A stretch of 39,428 nt of DNA from Clostridia bacterium (GTDB lineage: Bacteria > Bacillota > Clostridia > Christensenellales > Aristaeellaceae): assembly GCA_017436605.1 (NCBI GenBank), contig JAFSCW010000107.1, positions 1 through 39,428 on the forward strand. Reading direction: 5' to 3'. Positions 1-7,267 of the stretch are shown piece after piece (position 1 is the stretch's first letter; every line of letters starts with the position of its first letter). Below the pieces are notes generated by a model that had not been told where the DNA came from, searched no databases, and worked only from the letters and a program-made list of their open reading frames with translations. Position numbers and translations under genes: made by a program.

Positions 1-102
1 GGCAACCCGAACTTCGGTTATGCGGCTGCCATGTCCTTCGTAATCCTGATTATGGTCGCGATTCTTTCCGCGATCGAAACGAAAGTGGGTGACAAGCGAT
101 GA
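1..102 (+). CDS. Sugar ABC transporter permease, C-terminal end only (partial)
   Basis: The window opens inside a reading frame that gives 33 residues and then TGA. The visible end is one hydrophobic helix (AAMSFVILIMVAILSAIE) followed by a short basic tail, as at the C-terminus of MalF/LacF-type permeases. The stop overlaps the start of the next permease gene as ATGA. This is the usual tight coupling between the two permease subunits of a CUT1 carbohydrate importer. The role as the MalF-like partner is inferred from this position and the last helix; the rest of the gene lies outside the window. Confidence 0.7.
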   Translation, partial: GNPNFGYAAAMSFVILIMVAILSAIETKVGDKR

Positions 103-923
103 GAGAAGGCGCAGTAACCAAGTATACGACGCGCATCGTGATGTACGCGTTCCTGATCATCGTTTCCCTCATTTCTGTCTTCCCGCTGTACTGGGCGTTC
201 ATCTCTGCGTTCAATAACACGCAGCAGATCCTCGGCGGCCGTATGATCCCGAGCACCCACCTGATGGAGAACCTGAGGAACCTCTTCGCTCAGCAGGACG
301 TTCTCAATGCGCTGAAGAACTCCTTCGCGACCTCTCTGCTTCAGGTTGTTCTCTCCCTGACCATCTCCTCCATCGCGGGCTATGGCTTCGAAATCTATCA
401 CGACAAGTATAAGGACGGCCTGATGGGCATCCTCATGCTGGCGATGATGGTCCCGTTCGTCGCGGTTCTGGTTCCGCTGTTCCAGATGTTCTCCAAGGCG
501 AACCTCCTGAACACCTGGGTCGGCTTCTTCATGCCGAGCCTGGCGACCCCGTTCCTGATCATGTACTTCCGCAACAGCGCGCGTACCTTCCCGAAGGATA
601 CGATCGAGGCTGCGCGTATCGATGGTCTGAACGAATTCCAGATCTTTGTCAAGATGTTCGTGCCGATGATGCAGCCGACCTACGCGTCCGCCGCAACCAT
701 CACCTTCATGAATGCCTGGAACTCCTACCTCTGGCCGAAGGTCATCATGCAGACCGCTGACGCCACCACCATGCCGATGCTCGTTTCCAACCTGATGGCT
801 GGCTACGTTATCGACTACGGCGTCGTTATGGCGGGCGTTACCATCTGCTCCCTGCCGACGGTCATCATCTTCTTCCTGCTGCAGAAGAGCTTTACCAACG
901 CCGTTGCCGGCGCTGTCAAGTAA
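99..923 (+). CDS. Carbohydrate ABC transporter permease, MalG/LacG type
   Basis: This is a 274-residue inner-membrane permease of the binding-protein-dependent transport family, about the usual length for MalG-type subunits. The N-terminal helix is around residues 14-36 and further hydrophobic segments follow. The cytoplasmic coupling loop that docks onto the ATPase is visible as EAARIDGLNEFQIFVKMFVP (the EAA motif, around residues 165-190). Its start overlaps the upstream permease stop by 4 bp, so the two are probably translationally coupled. A beta-galactosidase follows after a terminator, which suggests a beta-galactoside such as lactose or a galacto-oligosaccharide. Family assignment is firm; substrate is a guess from context. 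Confidence 0.9.
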   Translation: MREGAVTKYTTRIVMYAFLIIVSLISVFPLYWAFISAFNNTQQILGGRMIPSTHLMENLRNLFAQQDVLNALKNSFATSLLQVVLSLTISSIAGYGFEIYHDKYKDGLMGILMLAMMVPFVAVLVPLFQMFSKANLLNTWVGFFMPSLATPFLIMYFRNSARTFPKDTIEAARIDGLNEFQIFVKMFVPMMQPTYASAATITFMNAWNSYLWPKVIMQTADATTMPMLVSNLMAGYVIDYGVVMAGVTICSLPTVIIFFLLQKSFTNAVAGAVK

Positions 924-1022
924 TCAGCGTTCCGCTGACCGACTTCCGACGATACTTTGCATGTCAAGCATCTTTGGAGATCGGGGCCGAATTTTCGCAC
1001 GAGAAGATCAAAAAAGCAATTT

Positions 1023-1050
1023 CTCCCCTGCTTCGGCAGGGGAGTTTTTT
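1023..1050 (+). terminator. Rho-independent terminator after the permease genes
   Basis: A perfect 9-bp stem (CTCCCCTGC / GCAGGGGAG) encloses a TTCG tetraloop and is followed by six T. It ends the transporter operon and separates it from the beta-galactosidase, which therefore needs its own promoter or read-through. I found no convincing -35/-10 pair in the 57 bp between hairpin and gene start. Confidence 0.9.
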
Positions 1051-1107
1051 GTTGTGCATCGAATACTATAGACAGCACGCTATCCTTTGACAAGGAGAGA
1101 AATCATC

Positions 1108-4100
1108 ATGAGTTACAGCATCGATCAGATCAGAAATCCCGCCTATTTTGCCGAAAACCGCGTTCCCGCCCACTCCGATCACATCGCCTTTTCCAGCCGG
1201 GCGGAATGGATGACGGGCGAAACCAGCCTGCGCATGAGCCTGAATGGCCTTTGGAAATTCCACCATGCGCTCAATCCCGGACAGATCATAAGCGGCTTCG
1301 AAGCGCCGGAATTCAGCTGCCGTGCGTGGGCGGATATCCCCGTCCCCGCGCATATCCAGATGGAGGGCTACGGTGCGCCGCAGTATGTGAACGTCCAGTA
1401 TCCCTGGGACGGCATCGAGGATATCGAGGTCGGCGACATCCCCGAGGACTTTAACCCCATCGCCAGCTACTGCAAGTACTTCTTCCTGCCCGAAGGCTGG
1501 AAGGGACAGCGCGTCTTTGTTTCCTTCCAGGGCGCGGAAAGCTGCGTCGCCGTCTGGCTGAACGGGCATTACGTCGGCTTCTCGTCCGATTCCTTCACCC
1601 CGGCCGACTTCGAGCTCACGCCCTATCTCGTCGAGGGCGAAAACAAGCTCTGCTGTCAGGTCGTCCGCTTCAGCGCCGGAAGCTGGCTCGAGGATCAGGA
1701 CTTCATGCGCTTTTCCGGCCTCTTCCGCGACGTCTTCCTCTATGCTGCGCCCGCCGCGCATGTCGCGGATATCCACATCAAGACGCTGCTGGACGACGCA
1801 TACGAAAACGCCGTGCTCGACGTCCGCGTGAAGCTGGAGATTCAGGAAGGGCTTTCCGGCTATGCGCTGCGCCTGATGCTCACCGACGGCGCGCACATCT
1901 TTGCCATGGGCGAGGCGTCCGGCTCCGATCTTCACTTTGCCTTCCCGGTGAAACATCCCCACCTCTGGAGCGCAGAGGAGCCCAACCTGTACGACCTCGA
2001 ATTCTCTCTCGTCGGCGCAGATGGTCGCGAATACGAATTCGTCTGCCAGAAGGTCGGCTTCCGCCGGTTCGAGCTGATCGACCGCGTCATGCATCTCAAC
2101 GGCAGGCGCATCGTCTTCAAGGGCGTCGACCGGCACGACTACTGCGCGGAGACCGGGCGCGCTGTGCCGCAGTGGAAGATCCGCCGCGATCTGATCACCA
2201 TGAAGCGCAACAACATCAACGCCATCCGCACCAGCCATTATCCCGACGCTTCCTGCCTGTATGCCATCGCCGATGAGCTGGGCCTGTATGTCATCGACGA
2301 AAACAACATGGAATCCCACGGCGTATGGGATATGGTCATGCATGGGCACCGGCCGCAGGAGTACCTCCTCCCCGGCGAGCGCATGGACTGGCAGCCCATC
2401 CTGCTCGACCGCGTCAATTCCGTCTTCCAGCGCGATAAGAACCACGCCTGCGTGCTGATGTGGTCCTGCGGCAACGAATCCGCCAGCGGCTCGGTGATCC
2501 TCTCCATGGCCAATCGCTTCCGCATGCTGGACGACACGCGCCTCGTCCATTATGAGGGCGCATTCCGCGAGCCCTACACGCCGGACGAATCGGACGTCGT
2601 CTCCACGATGTACCATCCCGTCACGATGATCCGCGAATTCCTGAGCAAGTACCGGGAAAAGCCGTACATCCTGTGCGAGTATACGCATTCGATGGGCAAC
2701 TCCAACGGCGCCATGCATAAATACACCGAGTACGCCTACGAAGAGCCGCTTTTCCAGGGCGGATTCATCTGGGACTATCTCGACCAGAGCATCCGCACGA
2801 AGAATCGCTTCGGCGGAATCCGCTTCGGCTATGGCGGCGATTTCGGCGACCGCCCGCATGACGGCAATTTTTCCGGCAACGGCATCCTCTTCGGCGACGG
2901 CAGCGAAACGCCGAAGATGCAGGAGGTCCGCTACAACTATCAGAATATCGCCTGCGAGGTTTCTCCCTGCAGCGTGCTGATCAAGAACCGCCACATGTTC
3001 CAAAGCACCGCAGCATACGACTGCATCGTGACCCTCCAGCGCGACGGCACGCCCATCGCCCGCGCAGCCATGGAGACGGACGTCCCGCCGATGAGCGAGA
3101 AGACCTATGCCCTCCCCTTTGAAGCGCAGACGCGCGGCGGCGAATACGCCGTCACCGTGTCGTTCCATCTCCGGGAAACGACCGCCTGGGCGCAGCGCGG
3201 ACATGAGGTCGCCTTCGGCCAGGGCGTATACAGGATCGAGACCGAGAAAACCCATGCGCCGCATGCGCCGCTGCGCATCGTCCGCGGCGGCATGAACCTC
3301 GGCGTGCACGGCGATCACTTCAGCGTACTGTTCTCCTATATGCTCAACGGTCTCGTTTCCTACAAGATCGGCGGCAGGGAAATGCTGGAGAACATTCCCA
3401 TGCCCAACTTCTGGCGCGCGCCGACGGACAACGATATCGGCAACCGCATGCCCGCGCGCTACGCCCAGTGGAAGATCGCCTCGCTCTACGGCAGCCTGCG
3501 CAATCCGGCCTTCGCCAAGAAGCCCGTCGTCACCGAGCCGGGTGACGGCACGGTCTCTGTCCGCTTCCATTATCCCCTGCCGACCACCCCGGCCTCCGGC
3601 TGCGACGTGACCTATACCGTCCATCCCTGCGGCACGGTCGACGTAAAGCTTACCTATGACCCGGTCGAAGGCCTCTCTGCCATGCCGGAATTCGGCATGA
3701 TCCTGAAACTCAGCGCCGATTACGACCAGATCCGCTGGTACGGCAACGGCCCGGACGAATGTTACTGCGACCGCAGCGAGGGCGCAAGGCTCGGCGTCTG
3801 GCACACGACGGCAAAGGATAACCTCGCGCATTATCTCGTCCCGCAGGAATGCGGCAACCGCACCGGCGTGCGCTGGGCGGAGGTCACCGATTATCGCGGG
3901 CGCGGCCTGCGCTTCATGGGTGACGGCATGGAGTTTTCCGCCCTGCCCTATACGCCGCATGAGCTGGAAAACGCCGCGCACGAGGACGAGCTCCCGCCGG
4001 TGCATTATACCGTCGTCCGCTGCGCGCTGCGCCAGATCGGCGTCGCCGGCGACGACAGCTGGGGCGCGCCGACGCATGAGGAATACCTCATCGACGTGAG

Positions 4101-4146
4101 CAAGCCGCTCGAATTCGCCTTCAGCTTCACGGGTACGCAGCTGTAA
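1108..4146 (+). CDS. lacZ: Beta-galactosidase, glycoside hydrolase family 2 (LacZ type)
   Basis: This 1012-residue protein matches the length and layout of LacZ-type GH2 enzymes: jelly-roll sugar-binding domain, two immunoglobulin-like domains, TIM barrel, and C-terminal small-chain domain. The acid/base glutamate sits in MWSCGNES (about E457) and the nucleophile in ILCEYTHSMGN (about E524). The barrel strand NAIRTSHYPD and the DENNMESHG segment are also typical. The start is the ATG preceded by AAGGAG about 11 bp upstream; an in-frame TTG 21 bp earlier lacks a ribosome site. There is no signal peptide, so it acts in the cytoplasm on an imported beta-galactoside, fitting the sugar permeases just upstream. 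Close GH2 relatives can prefer other beta-galactosides than lactose. Confidence 0.95.
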   Translation: MSYSIDQIRNPAYFAENRVPAHSDHIAFSSRAEWMTGETSLRMSLNGLWKFHHALNPGQIISGFEAPEFSCRAWADIPVPAHIQMEGYGAPQYVNVQYPWDGIEDIEVGDIPEDFNPIASYCKYFFLPEGWKGQRVFVSFQGAESCVAVWLNGHYVGFSSDSFTPADFELTPYLVEGENKLCCQVVRFSAGSWLEDQDFMRFSGLFRDVFLYAAPAAHVADIHIKTLLDDAYENAVLDVRVKLEIQEGLSGYALRLMLTDGAHIFAMGEASGSDLHFAFPVKHPHLWSAEEPNLYDLEFSLVGADGREYEFVCQKVGFRRFELIDRVMHLNGRRIVFKGVDRHDYCAETGRAVPQWKIRRDLITMKRNNINAIRTSHYPDASCLYAIADELGLYVIDENNMESHGVWDMVMHGHRPQEYLLPGERMDWQPILLDRVNSVFQRDKNHACVLMWSCGNESASGSVILSMANRFRMLDDTRLVHYEGAFREPYTPDESDVVSTMYHPVTMIREFLSKYREKPYILCEYTHSMGNSNGAMHKYTEYAYEEPLFQGGFIWDYLDQSIRTKNRFGGIRFGYGGDFGDRPHDGNFSGNGILFGDGSETPKMQEVRYNYQNIACEVSPCSVLIKNRHMFQSTAAYDCIVTLQRDGTPIARAAMETDVPPMSEKTYALPFEAQTRGGEYAVTVSFHLRETTAWAQRGHEVAFGQGVYRIETEKTHAPHAPLRIVRGGMNLGVHGDHFSVLFSYMLNGLVSYKIGGREMLENIPMPNFWRAPTDNDIGNRMPARYAQWKIASLYGSLRNPAFAKKPVVTEPGDGTVSVRFHYPLPTTPASGCDVTYTVHPCGTVDVKLTYDPVEGLSAMPEFGMILKLSADYDQIRWYGNGPDECYCDRSEGARLGVWHTTAKDNLAHYLVPQECGNRTGVRWAEVTDYRGRGLRFMGDGMEFSALPYTPHELENAAHEDELPPVHYTVVRCALRQIGVAGDDSWGAPTHEEYLIDVSKPLEFAFSFTGTQL

Positions 4147-4154
4147 ACGCATGC

Positions 4155-4198
4155 AAAAAATCCCGCTCTCCGGAAAATTCCAGGGAGCGGGATTTTTC
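4155..4198. terminator. Bidirectional terminator between lacZ and the NUDIX gene
   Basis: The stem ATCCCGCTC / GAGCGGGAT is flanked by six A on the left and five T on the right, so it can stop both convergent transcripts: lacZ from the left and the NUDIX hydrolase from the right. Confidence 0.85.
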
Positions 4199-4228
4199 TA
4201 TGTTCGGCTGCAGGCCGTCGCCCGCGGC

Positions 4229-4636
4229 TTATGCCAGACCCTTTCTTCGGATCTCTTCGAGGAAGGCCTGATCTGCCGGACAGAATTCGTAATTGCCGAT
4301 TTCTTCAGCGGTTATCCAGCGGAAATCGTGATGCTCGATCAGCTTTGGTTCGCCCTGTGCAATCCGGCTCCTGTAGAGCGTCAGGTGCACGGTCAGGTCG
4401 GGATACGCATGCGTGACGTCCATGATCGCCTCGCCGACGGACAGCACGACGTCCAGTTCCTCGCGGCATTCGCGCACAAGCGCCTCAGGGCCGCTCTCGC
4501 CCGCCTCAACCTTGCCGCCGACAAACTCCCACAGGAGACCGCGCGCCTTCTCTGGCGGTCTCTGACAAGCCAGAAAACGGTCTCCGCGCACGATCAGCGC
4601 CGCGACGACCTCAATCGCCCTCTTCGTCTTCTGCAT
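4229..4636 (-). CDS. NUDIX hydrolase, MutT-like nucleotide pyrophosphatase
   Basis: This 135-residue protein has the length of MutT-type 8-oxo-dGTP or CTP pyrophosphohydrolases, which cleave nucleoside triphosphates to the monophosphate and PPi. The Nudix box is clear at about residues 41-63 (GKVEAGE, seven residues, RECREELDV). The metal-binding REXXEE core is intact, while the usual Gly after the second Glu pair is Asp, as in some MutT homologues. The N-terminal segment IEVVAALIVRGDRFLACQR is typical of the MutT subgroup. The start has GAGGAGG six bases upstream. It begins only 10 bp after the TSUP gene, so the two are probably co-transcribed. The exact substrate cannot be read from sequence. 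Confidence 0.9.
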   Translation of the reverse strand: MQKTKRAIEVVAALIVRGDRFLACQRPPEKARGLLWEFVGGKVEAGESGPEALVRECREELDVVLSVGEAIMDVTHAYPDLTVHLTLYRSRIAQGEPKLIEHHDFRWITAEEIGNYEFCPADQAFLEEIRRKGLA

Positions 4637-4646
4637 AGCCTCCTCC

Positions 4647-5420
4647 TCATCCGATCATCGTCGCCGCAAGGCGCACAAACAGGAGCGCCAGCACAAAAAG
4701 AAACATGGGTCTGATCACCTTCGCGCCCTTTTTCATCGCGAGGCCCGCGCCGATGTAGCTGCCCATCACGTTCGTGGCTGTCGCCAGCAGTACCGCCGGC
4801 CAGACGACCATGCCGGAAAACGCAAACGTCGCCGCCGAGGAAAGATTCGCGCAGAGCGCGACAAACTTTGTATTGCCGGAAGCTGTCGTCAGATCGAGTC
4901 GGCAAAGCAGCGCAAAGCCCAGCAGAAAGAACGTGCCCGATCCCGCGCCATAGAAGCCCTGATACGCGCCGATCACAAGGCCGATAAACAGCCCGCTGAA
5001 AAGCTTCTGCCTCCCGGTCAGCTCATCCACACGGTTTTCCCTGCCGAAGGACGGCTTTTTGAGGATCACCGCCGTGATGACAGGCAGCAGAGCGAGCATC
5101 ATGATTTCCAGCACGCGCTCCGGCAGGAAGAGATTCAGCTTTGCGCCCAGGAACGCGCCGGCAATCGCCAGCGGGCCGGCCAGCCATGCCGTTGGCCAGT
5201 GAATAAAGCCCGCCTTCATATAGCGCGCAAAGGACGTCGCCGCGCCGAAGAGGATCGAGCACTGGTTTGTGCCGGTCACCATGTGCGCCGGAAAGCCGAT
5301 GGTCAGAAACATCGGCATCGACAAAAGACCGCCGCCGCCGCAGACCGCATCAATCACGCCCGAAAAGAAAAACGTCGCAGCCAGAATCGCGCCGGAACCG
5401 CTGAACACCGAAAAATCCAT
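4647..5420 (-). CDS. TSUP-family membrane transporter (TauE/SafE type)
   Basis: This 257-residue integral membrane protein belongs to the sulfite exporter TauE/SafE (TSUP) family. It has the two-repeat organisation, with glycine-rich motifs VIDAVCGGGGLLSMPMF in the first half and YQGFYGAGSGTFFLLGF in the second. About eight hydrophobic segments are visible. Family members move sulfite, sulfoacetate or other small organosulfur anions across the membrane; the substrate here is unknown. A GTG two codons earlier is open, but the ATG chosen has a GAGG ribosome site at better spacing. The gene follows the malQ terminator with very little room for a promoter, so expression may depend on read-through. 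Confidence 0.85.
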   Translation of the reverse strand: MDFSVFSGSGAILAATFFFSGVIDAVCGGGGLLSMPMFLTIGFPAHMVTGTNQCSILFGAATSFARYMKAGFIHWPTAWLAGPLAIAGAFLGAKLNLFLPERVLEIMMLALLPVITAVILKKPSFGRENRVDELTGRQKLFSGLFIGLVIGAYQGFYGAGSGTFFLLGFALLCRLDLTTASGNTKFVALCANLSSAATFAFSGMVVWPAVLLATATNVMGSYIGAGLAMKKGAKVIRPMFLFVLALLFVRLAATMIG

Positions 5421-5444
5421 ATCCACCTCATACCGCTCTGCCGG

Positions 5445-5475
5445 AAAAAAGGGCTGAGGCGCAAGCCGTCAGCCC
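5445..5475 (-). terminator. Terminator after malQ
   Basis: Read on the minus strand, GGGCTGA and TCAGCCC pair around an 11-base loop and are followed by six T. It lies 10 bp after the malQ stop. Confidence 0.85.
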
Positions 5476-5484
5476 TGTACTGCT

Positions 5485-7098
5485 TTATTCTGCCTTTGCC
5501 TCGGCCTCGAGCTCCGCCCGAATCTCCGCCTTCAGCTTCGCCTTGAGCGCCTTTTTCTGCTCCTCTTCCCGTTCGATGATCTCCGCCGCGGCCCAGTTCA
5601 TGCGGCCGTAGCGCCTGGCCATCGCATTGAGCTCCGCGCAGAGCTCCTCCGTCAGCTGGCCGGGCACGAGGCGCCAGCGCCAGTTCTTGCCGACGGTCGA
5701 CGGCTGATTCATGCGGCAGCTGTTGTCCAGACCCATGTAGTCCTGAATCGGAATGATGCAGACATTCGCGTTGCTCATCATCGCCGCGCTGATGAACGGA
5801 CGATGCATCTCTCTGGCGGGCGTGTAATAGTCGCTCAGGTATTCGCGCGCCATCTGGCGCTCCTCATCCTTGATGCCCTCAAACCAGCCGACGATCGTCT
5901 CGTTGTCGTGCGTGCCGGTATAGACGACGCAGTTCTTGTCGTAGTTATGCGGCAGATAGTCGTTCGCCGCGCCGGTATCGCGCGAATCAAACGCAAACTC
6001 GAGCACCTTCATGTTCGGATAGCCGCTGTCGCAGACGAGCTTGCGGACGGTATCGGTCATGTAGCCCAGATCCTCCGCGATGACGGCCTTGTCGCCCAGC
6101 GCTTCCTTGATGCGGTTGAACAGCGCGATGCCCGGTCCCTTCTCCCAGTGTCCGTTTCTGGCGGTCTTCTCGCCGTAGGGAATGGAGAAATACTCATCAA
6201 AACCGCGGAAATGGTCGATGCGGACCACATCGTACAGCTGGAAGCTGTGCCACATGCGGGTCACCCACCAGGAGAAATTCGTCTCGCGGTGATAATCCCA
6301 GTTGTACAGCGGATTGCCCCAGACCTGACCGTCGGCAGCAAAGCCATCCGGCGGGCATCCGGCGATCGCCGTGGGATGATTGTCCGCATCGAGCTTGAAC
6401 AGCTCCGGATGCGCCCATACGTCCGCGCCGTCGGGCGAGACATAGATCGGGATATCGCCGACGATCTGGATATTCCTGCTATTGGCGTAGGCCTTGAGCT
6501 TCTTCCACTGCCTTGCAAACTGGAACTGCATGTACATCTGGAATTCCACATCGAAATACAGCTCGCGGCGATAATAATCCAGCGCGAAGCCCCAATGCAG
6601 GCGGATATCCTGCGGCCATTCGGTCCAGGGCTTATCGCCAAAGAAGTTATGCACAGCCATGAACAGCGCATAATCCGACAGCCACCAGTGATTCTCGCTG
6701 ATGAACTTCTGATACTCCGGATTGCGGCTGATGTCGCTGCGCTCATAGGCCTTGCGCAGGAGCTTGAAGCGGTTCTCGTGGAGCTTGTCGTAGTTGACGT
6801 CGCTGGGCTTATCGCCAAAGTCCGCGAGATCAAGCTCCTCCTGTGTCAGCACGCCCTCCTCCACCAGCGCTTCAAGGCTGATGAAATACGGGTTGCCGGC
6901 AAATGCGGAATACGCCTGATACGGCGAATCGCTGGACGCGCCATAGGCCGTCGCGCCGAGCGGAAGAATCTGCCAATAGGTCTGGCCCGCCTTGGCCAGC
7001 CAATCGACAAAATCGTACGCAGCCTGAGAGAAGCAGCCGATGCCATATTTAGACGGCAGACTGGTTACGGACAGGAGTACGCCTGCAGATCGATTCAT
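5485..7098 (-). CDS. malQ: 4-alpha-glucanotransferase (amylomaltase), GH77
   Basis: This 537-residue cytoplasmic enzyme transfers alpha-1,4-glucan segments between malto-oligosaccharides in maltodextrin or glycogen metabolism. The N-terminus (GVLLSVTSLPSKYGIG) and length match the short, Thermus-type amylomaltases. Conserved GH77 segments are present: RIDHFRGF with the nucleophile at about D295, IAEDLG with the acid/base Glu, and YTGTHDN with the transition-state Asp. The start is the ATG with AAAGGAG eight bases upstream; the frame stays open for 44 more codons, but those run through the promoter. The last ~30 residues form a Lys/Glu/Ala-rich helix not expected in the family. The neighbouring pullulanase supplies linear chains. 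Confidence 0.95.
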   Translation of the reverse strand: MNRSAGVLLSVTSLPSKYGIGCFSQAAYDFVDWLAKAGQTYWQILPLGATAYGASSDSPYQAYSAFAGNPYFISLEALVEEGVLTQEELDLADFGDKPSDVNYDKLHENRFKLLRKAYERSDISRNPEYQKFISENHWWLSDYALFMAVHNFFGDKPWTEWPQDIRLHWGFALDYYRRELYFDVEFQMYMQFQFARQWKKLKAYANSRNIQIVGDIPIYVSPDGADVWAHPELFKLDADNHPTAIAGCPPDGFAADGQVWGNPLYNWDYHRETNFSWWVTRMWHSFQLYDVVRIDHFRGFDEYFSIPYGEKTARNGHWEKGPGIALFNRIKEALGDKAVIAEDLGYMTDTVRKLVCDSGYPNMKVLEFAFDSRDTGAANDYLPHNYDKNCVVYTGTHDNETIVGWFEGIKDEERQMAREYLSDYYTPAREMHRPFISAAMMSNANVCIIPIQDYMGLDNSCRMNQPSTVGKNWRWRLVPGQLTEELCAELNAMARRYGRMNWAAAEIIEREEEQKKALKAKLKAEIRAELEAEAKAE

Positions 7099-7201
7099 AG
7101 CTATTCTCCTTTGTGCCTGCTCCCTGTCGGCGGAAGCAGCGCGTGATCCTGGGAATCGCGCAGCCGCATAGCCGCCAGATCCCATCATAATGTTTAGCTC
7201 C

Positions 7202-7230
7202 AATATAGTACATTCAGGCGCAATTTGCAA
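7202..7230 (-). promoter_or_regulatory. Promoter of malQ
   Basis: On the minus strand, TTGCAA and TATATT are separated by exactly 17 bp, about 105-130 bp upstream of the malQ start. Two copies of GCAAATT 13 bp apart cover the -35 (see findings). The leader would be close to 97 nt. Confidence 0.7.
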
Positions 7231-7267
7231 GCAGAATTTGCTGAAAAGGTTTTCCCGCCTCTGCGCG

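Noticed and set aside
1087..1107. A TTG start for lacZ seven codons upstream
   Set aside because: The ribosome site AAGGAG lies inside that extension and fits the ATG at 1108.
1066..4152. A very long open frame antisense to lacZ
   Set aside because: GC-rich genes often leave the opposite strand open. The translation is rich in Ala, Arg, His and Asp without recognisable domains, and the lacZ strand has full catalytic motifs.
7099..7230. A longer MalQ with 44 additional N-terminal codons
   Set aside because: The added stretch runs through a 17-bp-spaced promoter and lacks a ribosome site; the ATG at 7098 has AAAGGAG.
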